A DNA stretch of 64,000 bases from Phanerodontia chrysosporium. Lineage: Eukaryota; Basidiomycota; Agaricomycetes; Polyporales; Phanerochaetaceae. The notes under the pieces are model-generated. The model searched no databases. It was not told the DNA's origin and was given only the letters and a program-made list of their open reading frames with translations. Numbering within the stretch: the first letter of the stretch is position 1; each line of letters opens with the position of its first letter. A program made the position numbers and the translations under genes. Shown here in pieces: positions 10,518 to 23,164 of the stretch. The DNA lies in NCBI GenBank assembly GCA_001910725.1, contig MJGA01000017.1:620001-684000 (forward strand), read 5' to 3'.

Positions 10518-11816
10518 TCACTGCTGGCGGACGCCATCTCTGGCTGCAGAGCTTGGCTGGGCCGGCGCAGGACAGACGGTGGTACCTCTTTTGCGGTAGC
10601 TCGCGCAAATCGGTCCAGTAGGGCGCTCTGTAATGCGAGCATAGCAGACGTCGCGTTATCAAGGGCCGCACAAAGGAGAACCAGGAAGAAAGAAGGGCAC
10701 GCACGGAGTTCGACTCGGATCTTCGTACCGTCAGCAATGTATGCGGAGCGGCTGTCTGCAGGGTCAGATTATATGAGTAAGATAACTTACCATGAGGAAA
10801 AACTGGCGTACTAATGAAGGCAGACCACGCGCTTCCTTCACCTGAGGACCATTAACGTTGAGAGATCGCACCACACATAGGGACTGCGCACCTCTATTCT
10901 CTGCCAAAGGGATACAGCGCGTCGCAGCATCCGCGCCACCTGCACGGCCCTTGTCAGCATACCGTGACAGCTTCCAACTAGGCACTTACCCTCGTCATTT
11001 GTGTTCTTCGGCTGCTCGTCGCAGTCCTGACCTATATGTAGGCACAATCATGAGCGACACTGAAAATAATACATAAGACTGTATGCGCACCACTAACAGG
11101 ATTAGGCGGCCATATTCCCCTTTTAGTGCTGCACTTAGTCGGCTTACGACCACACTCCGAGCTGTTGCGCTTGTTTGCTTTGCGGTTTACGGTCACAGTC
11201 CAGTAGTCAGAGTTTTTGTCTTTGCCGCCCTTGTGGCCTTTGTCGGGCGCATTACTGATGGACTGGCGTACAGCAGAATGGTACAGACGCACAAAATACG
11301 TAGTAGCACCAGTTTTCACACACGTTCGCGAAGCCTGGGCGGGACGGGCCGGTTCTGCAATGTTTTCAGTCCGTCGTCTTGGCTAGTGTGTACTCTAAGA
11401 TGGCTGACCTGACACAGAGAATGGAATATGTGGGTGTTGCGAGCGCAGTACCAGCGGTGGAATTTGCATAGATGCTGCATTGTTACCGCGTGGTCCAGGT
11501 CAGAAGAGGCAATGTAGAACGATGGCAAGGTAGCGCGGCTCACTTGGACTCCGAAATAGTTGCAGTGGGCTGTATAGCATGCTCTAAAACGACCTGATTG
11601 TCGGGGACGTCGAGCGCATGCGCGACGTTGGGCTCAAAGCAGTCATCTTCGGCGCACTGTCAACATGACCAGGTCGTCAGAGTTAGCACGTATCGCTCGG
11701 GCTGGTATGCAACAGACCTCGTCTATCACCATGTCAGCGGTCGACGCCGCAACGATAGTCGACCAAAGCAAGGAGAGCATGAGTAGTGCAAGTATGTTGA
11801 CGAGTTGCTTGGTCAT
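10518..11816 (-). CDS. NucA/NucB-like secreted nuclease family protein (copy 2)
   Basis: ATG at 11816 opens a signal peptide (MTKQLVNILALLMLSLLWST IVA) ending ADMVIDE. Then come CAEDDCFEPNVAHALDVP, an exon with ALATPTYSILC, FANVCENWCYYVFC, a GHKGGKDKNSDYWTVTVN exon with SECGRKPTKCSTKRGIWPPN, QDCDEQPKNTNDEG, GGADAATRCIPLAENRG, GEGSAWSAFI, AYIADGTKIRVEL and a last exon with PICASYRKRGTTVCPAP ending DGVRQQ at TGA 10518. All diagnostic blocks are intact, including the CDE and the EN.GEG acidic residues likely to sit at the metal or active site by analogy with NucB. Expected to act outside the cell on nucleic acid; substrate unknown. About nine introns, mostly with GTGCGT/GTACGT donors. Confidence 0.7.
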
Positions 11817-12861
11817 TGCAAAGTTGTGGGGAAGAACGGGGGCGGAGTAGCTCCCTAAATACCTGGCAATGTCGCTGAGCCGGTTGTATCCTCGCCAGTA
11901 ATACGCAATTGCATGGGCGGGTGGGTCATATCCCGGGTGGCTGCGCTCGACATACAGGGACAATTGTCCTCGGCAAGCGCAGCCGGTCACGGAATGGAAG
12001 ATGAAGGTCGGTGATGATGCCAAAGATGCATGGTCGCAGGGGACTTGCTGTCGTGGCCGCAGGAGTTTGCGGCGTGTATACGCAGGAGCCTGACCTTGAG
12101 CTGCGTACTATGAGTACGCTAGGTTCGAGCTACAAATATGTATATGCTAGAAACATTGAAGACGGACCATAGGGGGAGGGGTCGGCGATGCACTTGGAAA
12201 GTTGTGGTCCATGCCAGCGTCAAGTATGACAGTGTGACTCTCAGAGACTAGTCGGTGGTCAGCGTCAGTACATAGCCCTCAGATCGGTCTCTTGCTATCT
12301 CATGACACGCAGAATACGTGATGAGATCTATAGGTCGGCGGCGGCGGGGACACACCTGCATGGCGGAATGGTGGTCCTTTAGCAAATGCGGCCGGGCTGA
12401 CTCGGCTGGCAGTCCGAGCAATGCTTTAAACTTGACCGTTGAGGCGTTGTTTCGCTGTATATGTCTTAGCACCTTACTTTGCTCGCAAACCTGCTGACCA
12501 TGCGAAGCTTCGGCGAGCCGGGGGTTATCGGTCGATCCTTCTCGGAGTTGAGACTCTACCTTAGCATATACCGCAAGATGTCGCACCGATACGCGCTCCT
12601 TGTATGTCCACAAACTTCAGCAAAGCGTGCAGGGTACTCGCACGTACGGTATTGAATGCGCAACCGACATGACTCCCGCAAGAGGGAGAATATTCCATGC
12701 TTGAGGTTGCCGTCTTTCTTCGCCCAGGATCGGATCCCGGAAACCCTTCAAGACTCATGCATTCGCCTTCGTCCCCTAAACACAAGTCATCATAATAAAA
12801 TCATGTGCGCCCTACACCTTCTGCTTTGGTGCAATTGATCCCAGAATATATAGGTGCCAGC
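11817..12861. other. intergenic, no gene supported
   Basis: Contains the presumed promoter of the minus-strand gene starting at 11816. A minus-strand 121-codon frame at 12248-12613 has no signal peptide or recognised domain. Confidence 0.45.
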
Positions 12862-13980
12862 TCACTGCTGACGGATAGCGTTCGTCGCGGCGTCTGGGTC
12901 GCTCGGCTGAGCAGGCAGAGGGCAGACCGTTGTGTTCGCCATGCGATAGCTCGCACAGAGCGGCCCTGACGGGCCCGCTGCAACATACGTCAGCGCGCGT
13001 CCCCCTGCGGTGAAGGACAGGCAGAGATGCACAGAGCTGCACCATAACCTTTGTCCCGTCGGCGATGCGTCCGGGCCCGCCGTTGTCTATTAGCGCAGCA
13101 CACAGTCAACGTGTCATCCCGAGAGCCAGAGGGAGAGGGCCCACCAATAAAATTCCCCCATGTGCTGCCTTCGCCTGCGTGCTGCAGTAAGTATCACAGC
13201 GCGGAGACACGTGAACATGGCCGCGCTCACCGCGATTCTCTGAACGGTCCATGCAGCGTGTCGCCGCGTTGACTCCGCCTGCGCGCCCCAGGTCAGCCAC
13301 ACATGCATTCACGAGAGGCGACCTACGCACCCTCGTCATTCGTGTTCTTCGGCTGTTCGTCACAATCCTGGTCTGCGAGAGTCAGCACGCTCGTCGCAGC
13401 ATAGACATGGACGCGTATGTACGCACTCGCCACAGGGTTTGGAGGCCACATGCCTTGTTTGACGCTGCACTTGTTCGGGCTGATCCGTCCGCACTCGCTT
13501 TTCCCGCGCATTGCCGCGGTGCGGTTCACAGTGACGGTCCAGAAGGCCGAGTTTTTGTCAACTCCAAGCTTGTGGCCTGCGTGCGGCTGTTAGCACGCGC
13601 GCCGCGCCGGAGCAAGGTCGGCATCGCACAGAAGACGTAGTAACACCAGTTTTCACAGACGTTTGGGAACCTGGTGCAGAGCGTGAGCTGCGGAATGGAC
13701 TCGGAAGGGACAAACGAGGTCGACACACTTTGTGCAGTCGGTTACGTACGGCGGCGCCGCGAGCGAGCCATCGATGGTATTCCCGTGTATGGCAATCGTG
13801 AGTTCAACTACCTATAGGCGGTAAATGTCACCAAATGCGGTCCGCACACTGAAGAATACACACCGTTTCAAATGGCGTGTGCGAGCGGATGTCGAGCGCA
13901 CCGGGCGGGGTCGCTGTTGCACATGGGCACCAGTATGGGAGCAGCGCGAGAGACAAAGGGAAGAGACCCGTAGTGCGCAT
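12862..13980 (-). CDS. NucA/NucB-like secreted nuclease family protein (copy 3)
   Basis: ATG at 13980: MRTTGLFPLSLALLPYWCPC is a signal peptide closely related to that of the copy at 19338. Exons follow with GSLAAPPYVTDCTK, FPNVCENWCYYVFC, GHKLGVDKNSAFWTVTVN, RGKSECGRISPNKCSVKQ with MWPPNPVAS, QDCDEQPKNTNDEG, GGVNAATRCMDRSENRG, GEGSTWGNFIGG, GRIADGTKVMVQL and a terminal exon PLCASYRMANTTVCPLP ending NAIRQQ at TGA 12862. Every block of the family is present and in frame, so the gene looks functional. Predicted secreted, disulphide-bonded and nuclease-like by analogy with NucA/NucB. Confidence 0.7.
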
Positions 13981-15506
13981 CGAGGCGAACGAAGAAGGAC
14001 GGTGTGGTGTAGCGCAAGCCAGCGAGGGTTTGCCTTTTGAAGCACACGACCATGCTGACGCCCAGAAGATGGGTACCCAGCATGCACCCGCTCTGCTGGC
14101 CCGTTTATGCATCGGTGAGAACGAGAGGGTTGAAAGCATCTCAAACGGCGCTCCCTGACCGTACGCCATCAGCGCAACACAGGGAAGTGTTCCTTATCTG
14201 CAGGACCGGCCACACCATGTGTCAGCTTAGCGTTACGCGGGAGCACAAACAGTCTCTCGATGCAGGTGGTTTCTGCTGTGCCGAGAGCAATGCCGCTCCC
14301 TGTACGACGTTACGGGGGTACAGCGGACGAGATCGCGGCTCGCGAGCACTGCCGCTCTGCATGCCGCCACACAGACCACTGATTCGGAATGTCCCCAGAT
14401 TGTACAGTGATGCAAGGTCAGTCATGACCGGGAGGAAGAGGCCTCCTACGTGGTTGCAACTTGCTCGCGGCCAACATACCACGCGAACAGAGCCACTGTC
14501 TGACGACGCTGAGCTGTACCTTATGGATCCCAGAGCGTGGTTATCTGCGTCTCGGAAGAATTACAGGACTTACCGAAAGAGTGTTTGGCCTTGCGCAGGC
14601 CTATGCACCATGAGTCGAAGTGACCGCAGCGGGCATGCGGGTTTTATGTCTGCGCCCTGGGGGATGTATGCCTGCAGAAAGCAATCGGCTAAGGACGTGC
14701 GGCGCAATTCAGCATGTGCTTCTTTACCCTTGCAGTTGGCTTACGCGTAATACCGCCCGCACCGCGGCCGGGCAGGGATCGACACTTCCCTCTCGCGGGT
14801 TCCGCAAAGATAGTCGGCATATCGCTGCGCACCGGCTGTGACCTAAAGCATAGTTGAATAACCACCGCTTGGTGAGGCGGAACTCTGGGTTCACGGAAGG
14901 AAATACAAGATGCTCGGGACATATCTGCACACCGCGAGTCGGTCTCTTTAGGGCCGTATGCACGCGCGTCGGTCACCCGTGGGAATACACTACCTATCTT
15001 GAAACAGCGCTTTGGGACCGGGGCGCCCGACATTCGCCACGCTCTTCTCCTCCTCCTATCCTCCTCCTCCTTGCCTCGTGAACACGGCTATGAATAGGTA
15101 TACCATCCATTGCATACAAGTGCGTTGCTACATTGGCACTGCTGGCTACGACCGATGCTGCTCTTACTAGGCAACCTTCTGAAAGGTTGATGGAGATATC
15201 CTCATGTAGGAGGAAGGAGCAATGTTGGACCCATGTGCCGTGATTAGCGCATTCATGTCGTCGCAGCAACACCTTGCAATACCGTCATAATGTGGGTGCA
15301 ACAACATGGCCTATTTAGCTGCTGTTGCCAGCGACTGCGGTCTGAGCGCTTACGGGATAATGTCGCCAAGGCGAGTTTCTCCTCGTGGTAGATACCATTG
15401 TGCGTAAACCTCATGATGCCATCTAAAGTGCTCCTTGTATAGATTTCATCACATTTAAGCAGCATTGACTCCATCGGACAAGGCTCTTCACCTAACCATA
15501 CACATC
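13981..15506. other. intergenic, no gene supported
   Basis: A 237-codon plus-strand frame (14037-14750) lacks a recognisable motif or intron support. No repeats noticed. Confidence 0.4.
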
Positions 15507-17289
15507 ATGTCTCAACAAATCGCGCCACCCGTCCCGTCGTCCACGGTGGACGAACCTCTGATTTATCGCGCCATAGACGTGCAACGGCACGGCACGTCGT
15601 ACATCCTACAATTTCTCAACGACGGAGACTTGCTCGCCTGCGCCAAGACCTCGCGCTACTTCCGCCACCTCGCGTTCTCGCTTTATTTTCGCGATCTGAC
15701 GTTCCACATCCATCCGCCCCTCGACGAGGCTTCTACCAATGGCAAGGGGTCGCTCATGATTGATGACGAAGCGGAGGAAGAGCTCGCGGAAAGCCGTGAC
15801 GGAGACGACGGCGAAGAGAGTAGCGGCAGCGACACCGATGAGAGTGAAGAGAGCGGCGTTGAGGACGACGGGATCCCAGACGACGAAACGGACGAAGAAA
15901 GTAGCAGCGAAGATAGCCTCACTGACGACGGTCGATCCGCCAGTGATGAAAACCACAAACAAGTCGTCGATGCCGAGCCCTGCGAGGGTCTCCCAGCAGC
16001 AGGGGTCGAGAGAGCGCGATTCTCAAGCACAACCCTGGGTCCTGTATCCTCGCTCGAGGATGTAATCACATATCTGTCCGAACGAGTCTACGCCACACGC
16101 TACATTCAGAGCCTGGAACTCAACGTTCACCATAAAGAGACTCCCTACTTCTGCAGCGCCTTCACGTTCACCGCTCTCCTGCACCACCTTCCCAACATCC
16201 GCAATATATGGCTCAAGAACGTGCTACTGACACGCCTCTCGGTGCGAACCGGTGCCGTCACCGACGTGCTGCCGCGCATCGCGCTGCGCCATCTGTGCAT
16301 CGATATCGTCGACTCTTGGCGCACGCCGCCCGCCAACGCGCGCACCGTCTTCCGCAATCTGCTCATGCCATTCCTGCGCATCGAGGATCTGCGCGTGCGC
16401 AACTGGTTAAACGGCCTGCGCATACCGATTGCGCCGATGCCGGCGCACCTCGAGGTCAATGGTGTGACACTGGGCGAGTGCGTACAGATGCCGCCGTTGC
16501 TCGACGCCCTCAGGCGGCACGAAAAAGTGCATCTCCTCCACACGCTTGTCCTGGAAGAAGATGTCTCGGGCTGCCGCCGCAGTTCCGCCAACACGTGGGC
16601 GGTGTACGATCTGTTGCGGGTCGTCGGCATGAACCTGAAGCACTTCGGGTTTGGCGCGCTCACGCTTTACCACGCGTTCCATTCTACTGGAGGTGCGTTC
16701 GACATCCTTGCTGCTAACACCCCCCACTCACTGGATACCTCTAGACCTCCACTCCAAGAAGTTCAAAGACGCCCTCAGACGCGACACCTTTGGCATCCTG
16801 CGCCCGGACCGGCTGCACACATTCACGGTGCAGGTCATCTTGTACGAGCCCGCGCACTACAGCCTCTGCGGCGACCGCCACAACGCATGGACTGAGCACG
16901 CCTGGGCGCTCCGCGTCGCGCGCACGCAGTGCGCGTCCTCCACCGCGGGCGTGCACACCATCTGCGTGCGCGTGCTCGCGAACGCGTCGCCCGCCGCGCG
17001 CGCCGTGCCAGCGTTCTACACGCAGATCGCGAAGCACAGGCGCGTGTGCCGCATCCTTGAGAAGGAGCTCCTCGCATGGGCCGCGCGCCCCGCCTTTGCG
17101 CGCGTCGTCGTCGACTTTCCCGACCGTACCGTCAGCCATGTGCCCGACATCGTCTGGGCGAGGGAGGTTGGCGCGGCGCGGATGTTCCCGCGTCTTCATG
17201 CGATGGGGAAGCTGTCAGTGCAGGATGAACGTGTGGTTCAAGAGCGCTGGGTGCGTCGTCGTCTGGCTCCTCGCTGCTGGCATAGCTGA
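15507..17289 (+). CDS. F-box-like protein with acidic insert
   Basis: Two exons, 15507-16692 and 16745-17289, phase 1, 52 nt intron, 576 aa. Residues about 20-60 (TSYILQFLNDGDLLACAKTS, then YFRHLAFSLYFRDLTF) have the hydrophobic pattern of an F-box. Residues about 85-150 are a low-complexity run of Glu, Asp and Ser. The rest contains irregular leucine-rich segments (IRNIWLKNVLLTRLS, IALRHLCIDIV, LHTLVLEEDV) as in the large Agaricomycete F-box/LRR families. Such proteins are normally substrate receptors of SCF ubiquitin ligases (established for the family); the target is unknown. The ATG lies in CACATCATGTC. The intron donor GTGCGT matches local usage. It sits alone between secreted-protein genes. 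Confidence 0.7.
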
Positions 17290-18210
17290 CATCATTCTAG
17301 CACCATTAGATCGAAGGTGCAGCTCTGAAGGCTTGTTTGGTGAGTAAAGCGGGCGATAGTCGAGGGTGCACTCAGGCTTCTCGATCACAGTATTGTACGA
17401 TGCACATGTACGTTGTATGATGTAATAACAGCAATGTATGAGGCATACAACCAACCCCCACCCACTATTCGAGCTGCACATGCTTAGTGGCCAATGCATC
17501 TCAGTCACGTACAGCACTCATGGGAACATTCGGCGAGCGGCACGAGGCCTGGGAGCTACGACGAGAAGGTTGGGACCCTACCGCGCCGACAGAGCGCGGG
17601 CGCATCTGCGGCCGCTTCGCCGCACCACGATGGAGGTTGCGCACAGAGCCGCCAGGGGCTCGATTCCTGCATCCGGTGCTGCGGGCACGGACGCTGGAAG
17701 TAGGCTGCTGTGCGTTCGAGCTTGGGCAACGGGCTCGATGGACCTGACTGCGGTCCCGCTCGGCGCCCTCCCCACTGCAACCTTGTGCGTGCAAGACGCT
17801 GCGCGCGAGGCGCATCAAATTCGACGCTGAGTACCGAGTACTGAGCTGCTAGGCAACGTGCACGCCGCGGCGGCGTGCCCGATGCGCACATTCCCCAACG
17901 TGAATAGATGTCGCGGGAGTCCTTGGAGCGCGCGGTGATTACGAGGAGCGTGCAGTCGGGGGACGGTGCAGACACCTTGGTCCCGCCCACTTGTCGCAGG
18001 CCCGCCGCGTGGCTCGACTCGGAGGCAGGCGGCATCCAGTACCGCGGCGGGAATGCAAACACGCAGCCTGAGACCATTGGAACCAAACGTCTGATCATCA
18101 TTGCAGTCGAATAAGCGTTCTCTTTCTTAGTGGCATGCATATCTCGAGCCTACAGGATACCCGCGGAGTTGAATCCGCCCGTTCCCGCAGCGCATGTCCG
18201 CAAGGCCTCG
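17290..18210. other. intergenic, no gene supported
   Basis: A 194-codon minus-strand frame (17556-18140) shows no domain, signal peptide or paralogue and is probably a chance frame in GC-rich DNA. Confidence 0.4.
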
Positions 18211-19338
18211 TCAGAAGCGTCCCCGTTCACTGCTGGCGCACCGGGTCCGCTGCAACGCCGGGGTTGTGGGCAGCACAGGTGCGGGGCAGCGCGTAGTGCC
18301 TGCCGTGCGGTAGCTCATACAGAGCGACCCGGCGGGGCTCGCTGCGACGGTGTGCATCAGTGCTCGTGCGCCACCAGAGCAGGAGGAAGGACGCACTGAG
18401 CTCGACCTTGATCTTCGTCCCGTCCGGGATGCGCCCGGGCCCGCCGTTGTCTGCAATGCGCGGCGCGGTCAGCGGGTGCTACGCGGTGAATGAGGGTGGC
18501 GTGTACTGATGTACTGCGACCACGTGCTGCCTTCGCCTGTGCACCTGCAGTGAGCACAAGCGCAGCGTGTAAAAGTGCAGAACAGCACGCACCGCGGTTC
18601 TCAGAACGGTCCATGCAGCGCGTCGCTGCGTTTGCGCCGCCTGCACGCCATCACTCTGTCACGCATCGGCGTCACGGAGGACGGGACCACGCACCTTCGT
18701 CGTTCGTGTTCTTCGGCTGCTCGTCGCAGTCCTGGTCTGCGGGCGCCGCGCCGTCAGCACGTTTTGCGCACGCATGGGAACACGCATATACGCAACTGGG
18801 GACCGGGTTGGGGGGCCACACGCCCGCCTTGACGCTGCACTTGTTCGGACTGATCCGGCCGCACTCGCTCTTCCCGCGCAGAGCCGCGCTGCGGTTTACG
18901 GTGACGGTCCACGCTGCCGCGTTCTTGTCGCGGCCGCCCTGGCGGCCTGTGTGCACGTACGTCAGGCCGGGGGACGGACAAGAACTGACACGCACAGAAG
19001 ACGTAGTAGCACCAGTTCTCGCAGACGTTCGGGAAACTGGGGGCGGAAGCATGAGCGCGGGAAGAAGAGGAGCCGGAGAAAGACGCACGTCGCGCAGTTC
19101 ACGATATAGGGAGGGGGTGCGAGTGCGCCTTCGGTGCCGTTCCCGTGGAAAGGCGGCGCAGAGGCAATGACCTGTGCAAAGTCAGTTGGCGAATGTAGGG
19201 TGCGCATGGCGCGCCACTCACTTCATCGATGGACGTCTCTGCGCTAACGTCAAGTGCCACTGCCGGGCTTGCGAGTGCAGATGGGCACCAAAGCGCAAGG
19301 AGCGCAAAGGAGGTGGTGAAGAGGGCTGTTGTGCGCAT
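18211..19338 (-). CDS. NucA/NucB-like secreted nuclease family protein (copy 4), altered C-terminus
   Basis: ATG at 19338: signal peptide MRTTALFTTSFALLALWCPS. Exons follow with PPPYIVNCAT, FPNVCENWCYYVFC, GHRGGRDKNAAAWTVTVN, RGKSECGRISPNKCSVKA with VWPPNPVPS, QDCDEQPKNTNDEG, GGANAATRCMDRSENRG, GEGSTWSQYI and GRIPDGTKIKVEL. The terminal exon starts normally (LCMSYRTAGTTRCPAP), but relative to all paralogues it carries a one-base shift, so the usual ...RQQ ending (stop at 18227) is read out of frame and translation runs to 18211, ending SSERGRF. The core blocks are intact. A TATA box was not identified. Likely a functional or recently modified member. Confidence 0.65.
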
Positions 19339-20534
19339 CGCTGGGAGAGCTTTCTTCGTCAAATGGCGATGGAACAAAGCACAGTCGACTGATGTTGTTC
19401 TTTTGTAGCTTCACAGTCCTATAGGTTACGGTGTTAATGTGGGGTGCCGCAAACGCCGCAAACGCTTCGTGTGCGCTGCTGGTGGGTCACAAGTAGGTAT
19501 CATCCCAGAGTATGACCAGTCGCCTTGTCAAAACCATTCTTCTTGATTGGAAGGCAGTCGTCGTGTAGAGGACTGGAATTGCTATGCAGTCCTCGCCTCG
19601 CGCTATTGAAGCAATGAAGCTATTTGGCATGGTTCTCATTACAGAGAATAGTATAACGTCGTGCTATCACGTTTCAGGGATTAAATACTGCAACGGCGAA
19701 CGTGAAAGACATGGTCCATACCGATAAAGACATCTGTTAACCCCGCCGCGAAACGCTAGTCTGCGCGCTGCCCTTTGCCGACGCACGAGCCAGGTCAGCA
19801 GGGTCCACGACGGGAAAGAAGGGCAGGTGGTTTAGCCACGGGACGTACCACCTGCTGTAGCTTCTGAGCATGCTCGTTTGGCTGACGCTGTCCCGTCGTC
19901 GGCACCGCACACGGAATTCGAAGCGGGTGGTGACCTGAAATCTTCAGAGCCCCAGCGGCGGAGCAGGTGCGCCTCTGTCTCAGTGTAGAACTGCAGCGGG
20001 AAACACAAGCAGCCGTGCATAGGAGTCGGTCGTCTGGACGGGTTGGAACCGCGTCGTCGCGCTCGCGATGCGCGCTTCCGCGGGTAGGCGTCACGGCAGT
20101 TGCCGTGCTGACGTCAGCCCCCGGACGTGGCTGCCCACGCAGCTCGTCCGAGACCCGCAGCAAAACCGGCGAGGTAAAAAAATCGTGAAGTAGACTGGTG
20201 CGTATTGTTTGCCTCTGGACGAGGGTTGTATTTATGAGGTGTGCTAGGTATACAGTCGCCGAATCAGAGGATGCGCGCGAGGCCTCGCGAATTGCTTCCA
20301 TAGCGACCCCTGTCCGGTTGGCGGGCAGGACGAGCTATACAGCAGACACAGTGCTCATGAGACATCTCTCATGGACTCGATGCAGCGCACGTCACGAGAA
20401 AGCTCGTGAGCATTCCAACTACACGTCTAGACAGATCGAGGAACTCACACGTTTAGCGGGAACATCATTCAGCTCTTGACGGCCTGTTCCTAGTGCAGAC
20501 CGTGGTCAGCGTTCCATGTACCTCGGTGGAAAGA
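19339..20534. other. intergenic, no gene supported
   Basis: A minus-strand 168-codon frame starting with ATG at 20301 is the largest candidate; I find no signal peptide, domain or splice support. Otherwise empty. Confidence 0.4.
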
Positions 20535-20940
20535 GTCATCAGAGGTGATCGAGTGTCCTCAAGTCTGGCGTGGGCCAGTCGGACGATGTCGGTATGCAGG
20601 GCATCATGTATGCGTGGGCAAAGTGAAATCATGCTACTCACCGTCATTACCAGCGCCCGTCGGGTTTTCTTCTCGTGTACCCACCGCAAGTTACCACGTC
20701 ACATGGTGTGTCCCAGGGTTGAGCCTGTAGCGAACGCCGCGGCCAGAAATCCGACGTGCGATGGGCAATAAAGGGGCCGAGCAGCGCACCATGACCCCGA
20801 CGCAGCCCATCTACACCAGGACTTGGACCGCCGACATCGGAACCAGAACCGTTGCACGGCTGGAGTGGACAACGCTGCTGATTCTCACATCCCGGACGCA
20901 CAGACGCCTTATATACATGACTGGCGGGCCGCATGTAGTC
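20535..20940 (-). repeat. duplicated promoter-plus-transcribed segment (copy B)
   Basis: Read on the minus strand, this segment resembles 44897-45335 on the plus strand: both start with GACTACA.GCGGCCC, then TATATA.GGCGT..GTGCG, and about 280-300 nt later share a block with roughly 85% identity containing ATGATGCCCT.CATACCGA and GACATCGTCCGACTGG. The TATA at 20907-20915 (minus) suggests a transcribed gene, but I could not build a convincing coding model for either copy. It could be a small-protein or non-coding RNA gene. Confidence 0.45.
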
Positions 20941-23111
20941 AACGCGCATCACGCAGCCGTGCGCACCCGCCGTCGCGAGGCTGCACATCTGCACATCTCA
21001 GGTCGCTTCTGCCGCCCCGTCAAGATTACCCGCGGGCGCCCTCTTGTCGCCTCCGTCGCATGACTTCACCCCTGGCGAAGATGTAGAGTAGGACGCCGAT
21101 GTAGGCATTACAAGAATATGCGGCTCTGACAATCCTGTCGTATGCTAGGTTAACCTACCATGGTTACCACCGTGCGCGTGCATACCCGTTTTGTCCGTAC
21201 AGAGCACATTCCAGATGCTCTTCGTGTGTACAGGGCTGGGCGTCAGCCCGCGGCGTCAATGGCACCCTACTTTCCGGTTGTGTGAGCCCGCTACGCAGCC
21301 AGAGAAACCTTCTCCCATGGAAGAACTCTGAGAACCAGTCAACAGAGCGACTTGTCGGTCCCGCGCGCGGCAGAGGTGCAAGTGGCCCCGGTGACTCAAA
21401 GCGCCCTACGGGCCCGCAGGCGCGTCTGGTGCTAGGCTGACTCTGCGCGCGCGAGTGCACGATCGCCCCGGGCACATGCGCTTCACGCTACCTGTCTCCT
21501 GTTTTCCCGACATCATCGATGGTCGCACGCCCAAGCAGCGCACTCCGTGACCCTTCAACCTGTTTCATGCGCTCACGACCGTCCTCGACCGGTCACATCC
21601 ATGGCACAGTTTGTCGTCGCAGCTTCTTGCCAGGTTCTTGCCGGGCGCGTGGAGCTTCTACGGTGCGCCTCTGTCGCTCAACGCAGGTCAACATCAACAA
21701 GATCGCATGTAGGGCGGCTGCAGAGGCGCTAGGGCATAGCAGGTTACAACGATAATCAACGGTGCGTGACTCTGCCAGCTCAGGCAAAGCAAGGGCCGAC
21801 GGTCCAGGACTCGGACTTTGCGCACCGTTGGATGCATTATATGGACAGTGGTCTCGCAGCTCGCAGCCTAATATGGCCCTCCGACGGTCCTGTAGGGAGG
21901 GCTCTGTCCCTCCTTTTTGTCTGCATGCGTATCCTTTGTCCGATGCATTCGCAACATATTTGCCTGCTGGTCGCAATCACCGCCCGGCCATTGCATGCAG
22001 CGCACGCTTCGCCGGGAGGTCAGCCGAGCACGCGGGCGTCGTTGAGGATGCATCGGCAGGAAGGCGACTCAGCAAAGCAAAAGCATGCGCGTACAAGGTT
22101 ATACAAGCTCAAATGCCATCTCCCCTGTACCTGAGAGTTCCCCAAAGCATAGTACTACCCGCTTGCCAGTGCAGCAGACGCGGCACGCCTCGCCGCAACG
22201 GAATGACACACGCGGTGGGTACGGCGAAACACCTACCTCTTACTATAGTGTACAGACCTAAAGACATGCATGCACGGCGTCGTATTCGCTGCAGTCTTCC
22301 TACATACACGCGCTGCCCATGAAGTCGAAGAAGTCCCCAACAGGCGCCGCGCGAGCGCGAGCGCCAAGCAGCGTTGTAATTTTCGTCGTTTGATTTCTCC
22401 TCCATCCTGACGCTCGTCGCACACCGGACGCACGACTCGCTCAAACAGCCGGATTACTGGTCCCCAGCGTGTCTGCCAGACGGCGTGATGACTCGGAGGA
22501 ACGCTGCAGGCCGCCTTCGCAGACCTACAAGTCGGGGTCCTCGGCCCCGATGACGGTCGGAGATGATGCCCTCGACGCGCCTGCACATGCGGAGTGACGC
22601 GCATCGCCGTTCGTTCTCATCTCAATTGCAGTACACAAGACACTGGTACGTGCGTTCAACGACAGTGAGGAAGCCAGGGGTGCCGCGCCGACGTGATCAG
22701 AGCGCGGTGGAAGTCCTGGTTCGGCTTGAGCTCCGTCTCGCGCGCATGCAGTGTCACGCACCTGGACGGACGGTTCCAATCCACGGAACGTCTTGCAGGC
22801 GCCGCGCGTGATCATCCAAACGCGTTCAGTCTGCGACGCGTGCCTCCGATTAGGCCCCACCGCACCGTCTCCGCCACCCGAGGCCAAACGACTGCCGCGA
22901 GTATGCTCACACAGACTTGGCCACCATTGTACGGTGTGTGCAGCTTTGGTGATCGCAGCGGTCCCGTGCTGATGAGACTCAGCCACTGGCTCGCTGCTGT
23001 GGCTGCCTAGCGTGCAGCGCTCCGGTGGCGTTGTGCCCGGAGTCGAGCAGGGTCGCGCCCACCGTTCATTGCTGAATGCTCGCAGACAGATTGGAGAGGA
23101 AGGTTTGAGAA
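20941..23111. other. intergenic, no gene supported
   Basis: Several long frames on both strands (for example 21762-22322 + and 22525-23349 -), none with domain, signal or splice support. Confidence 0.4.
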
Positions 23112-23118
23112 TATAAAG
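23112..23118 (+). promoter_or_regulatory. TATA box of the NucA/NucB-like gene at 23165
   Basis: TATAAAG, 53 nt upstream of the ATG. Confidence 0.65.
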
Positions 23119-23164
23119 ACCCAGTCTGCGCCGTTCCTCCCATATCCCAGCTTTCATTGCGAAC

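Noticed and set aside
14037..14750. 237-codon plus-strand frame upstream of copy 3
   Set aside because: No domain or signal peptide; overlaps the probable promoter of the minus-strand gene.
17556..18140. 194-codon minus-strand frame between the F-box gene and nuclease-like copy 4
   Set aside because: No signal peptide, domain, paralogue or splice support.
19795..20301. 168-codon minus-strand frame with ATG
   Set aside because: Low-complexity, no homologous pattern in the window, no promoter signal; kept as unannotated.
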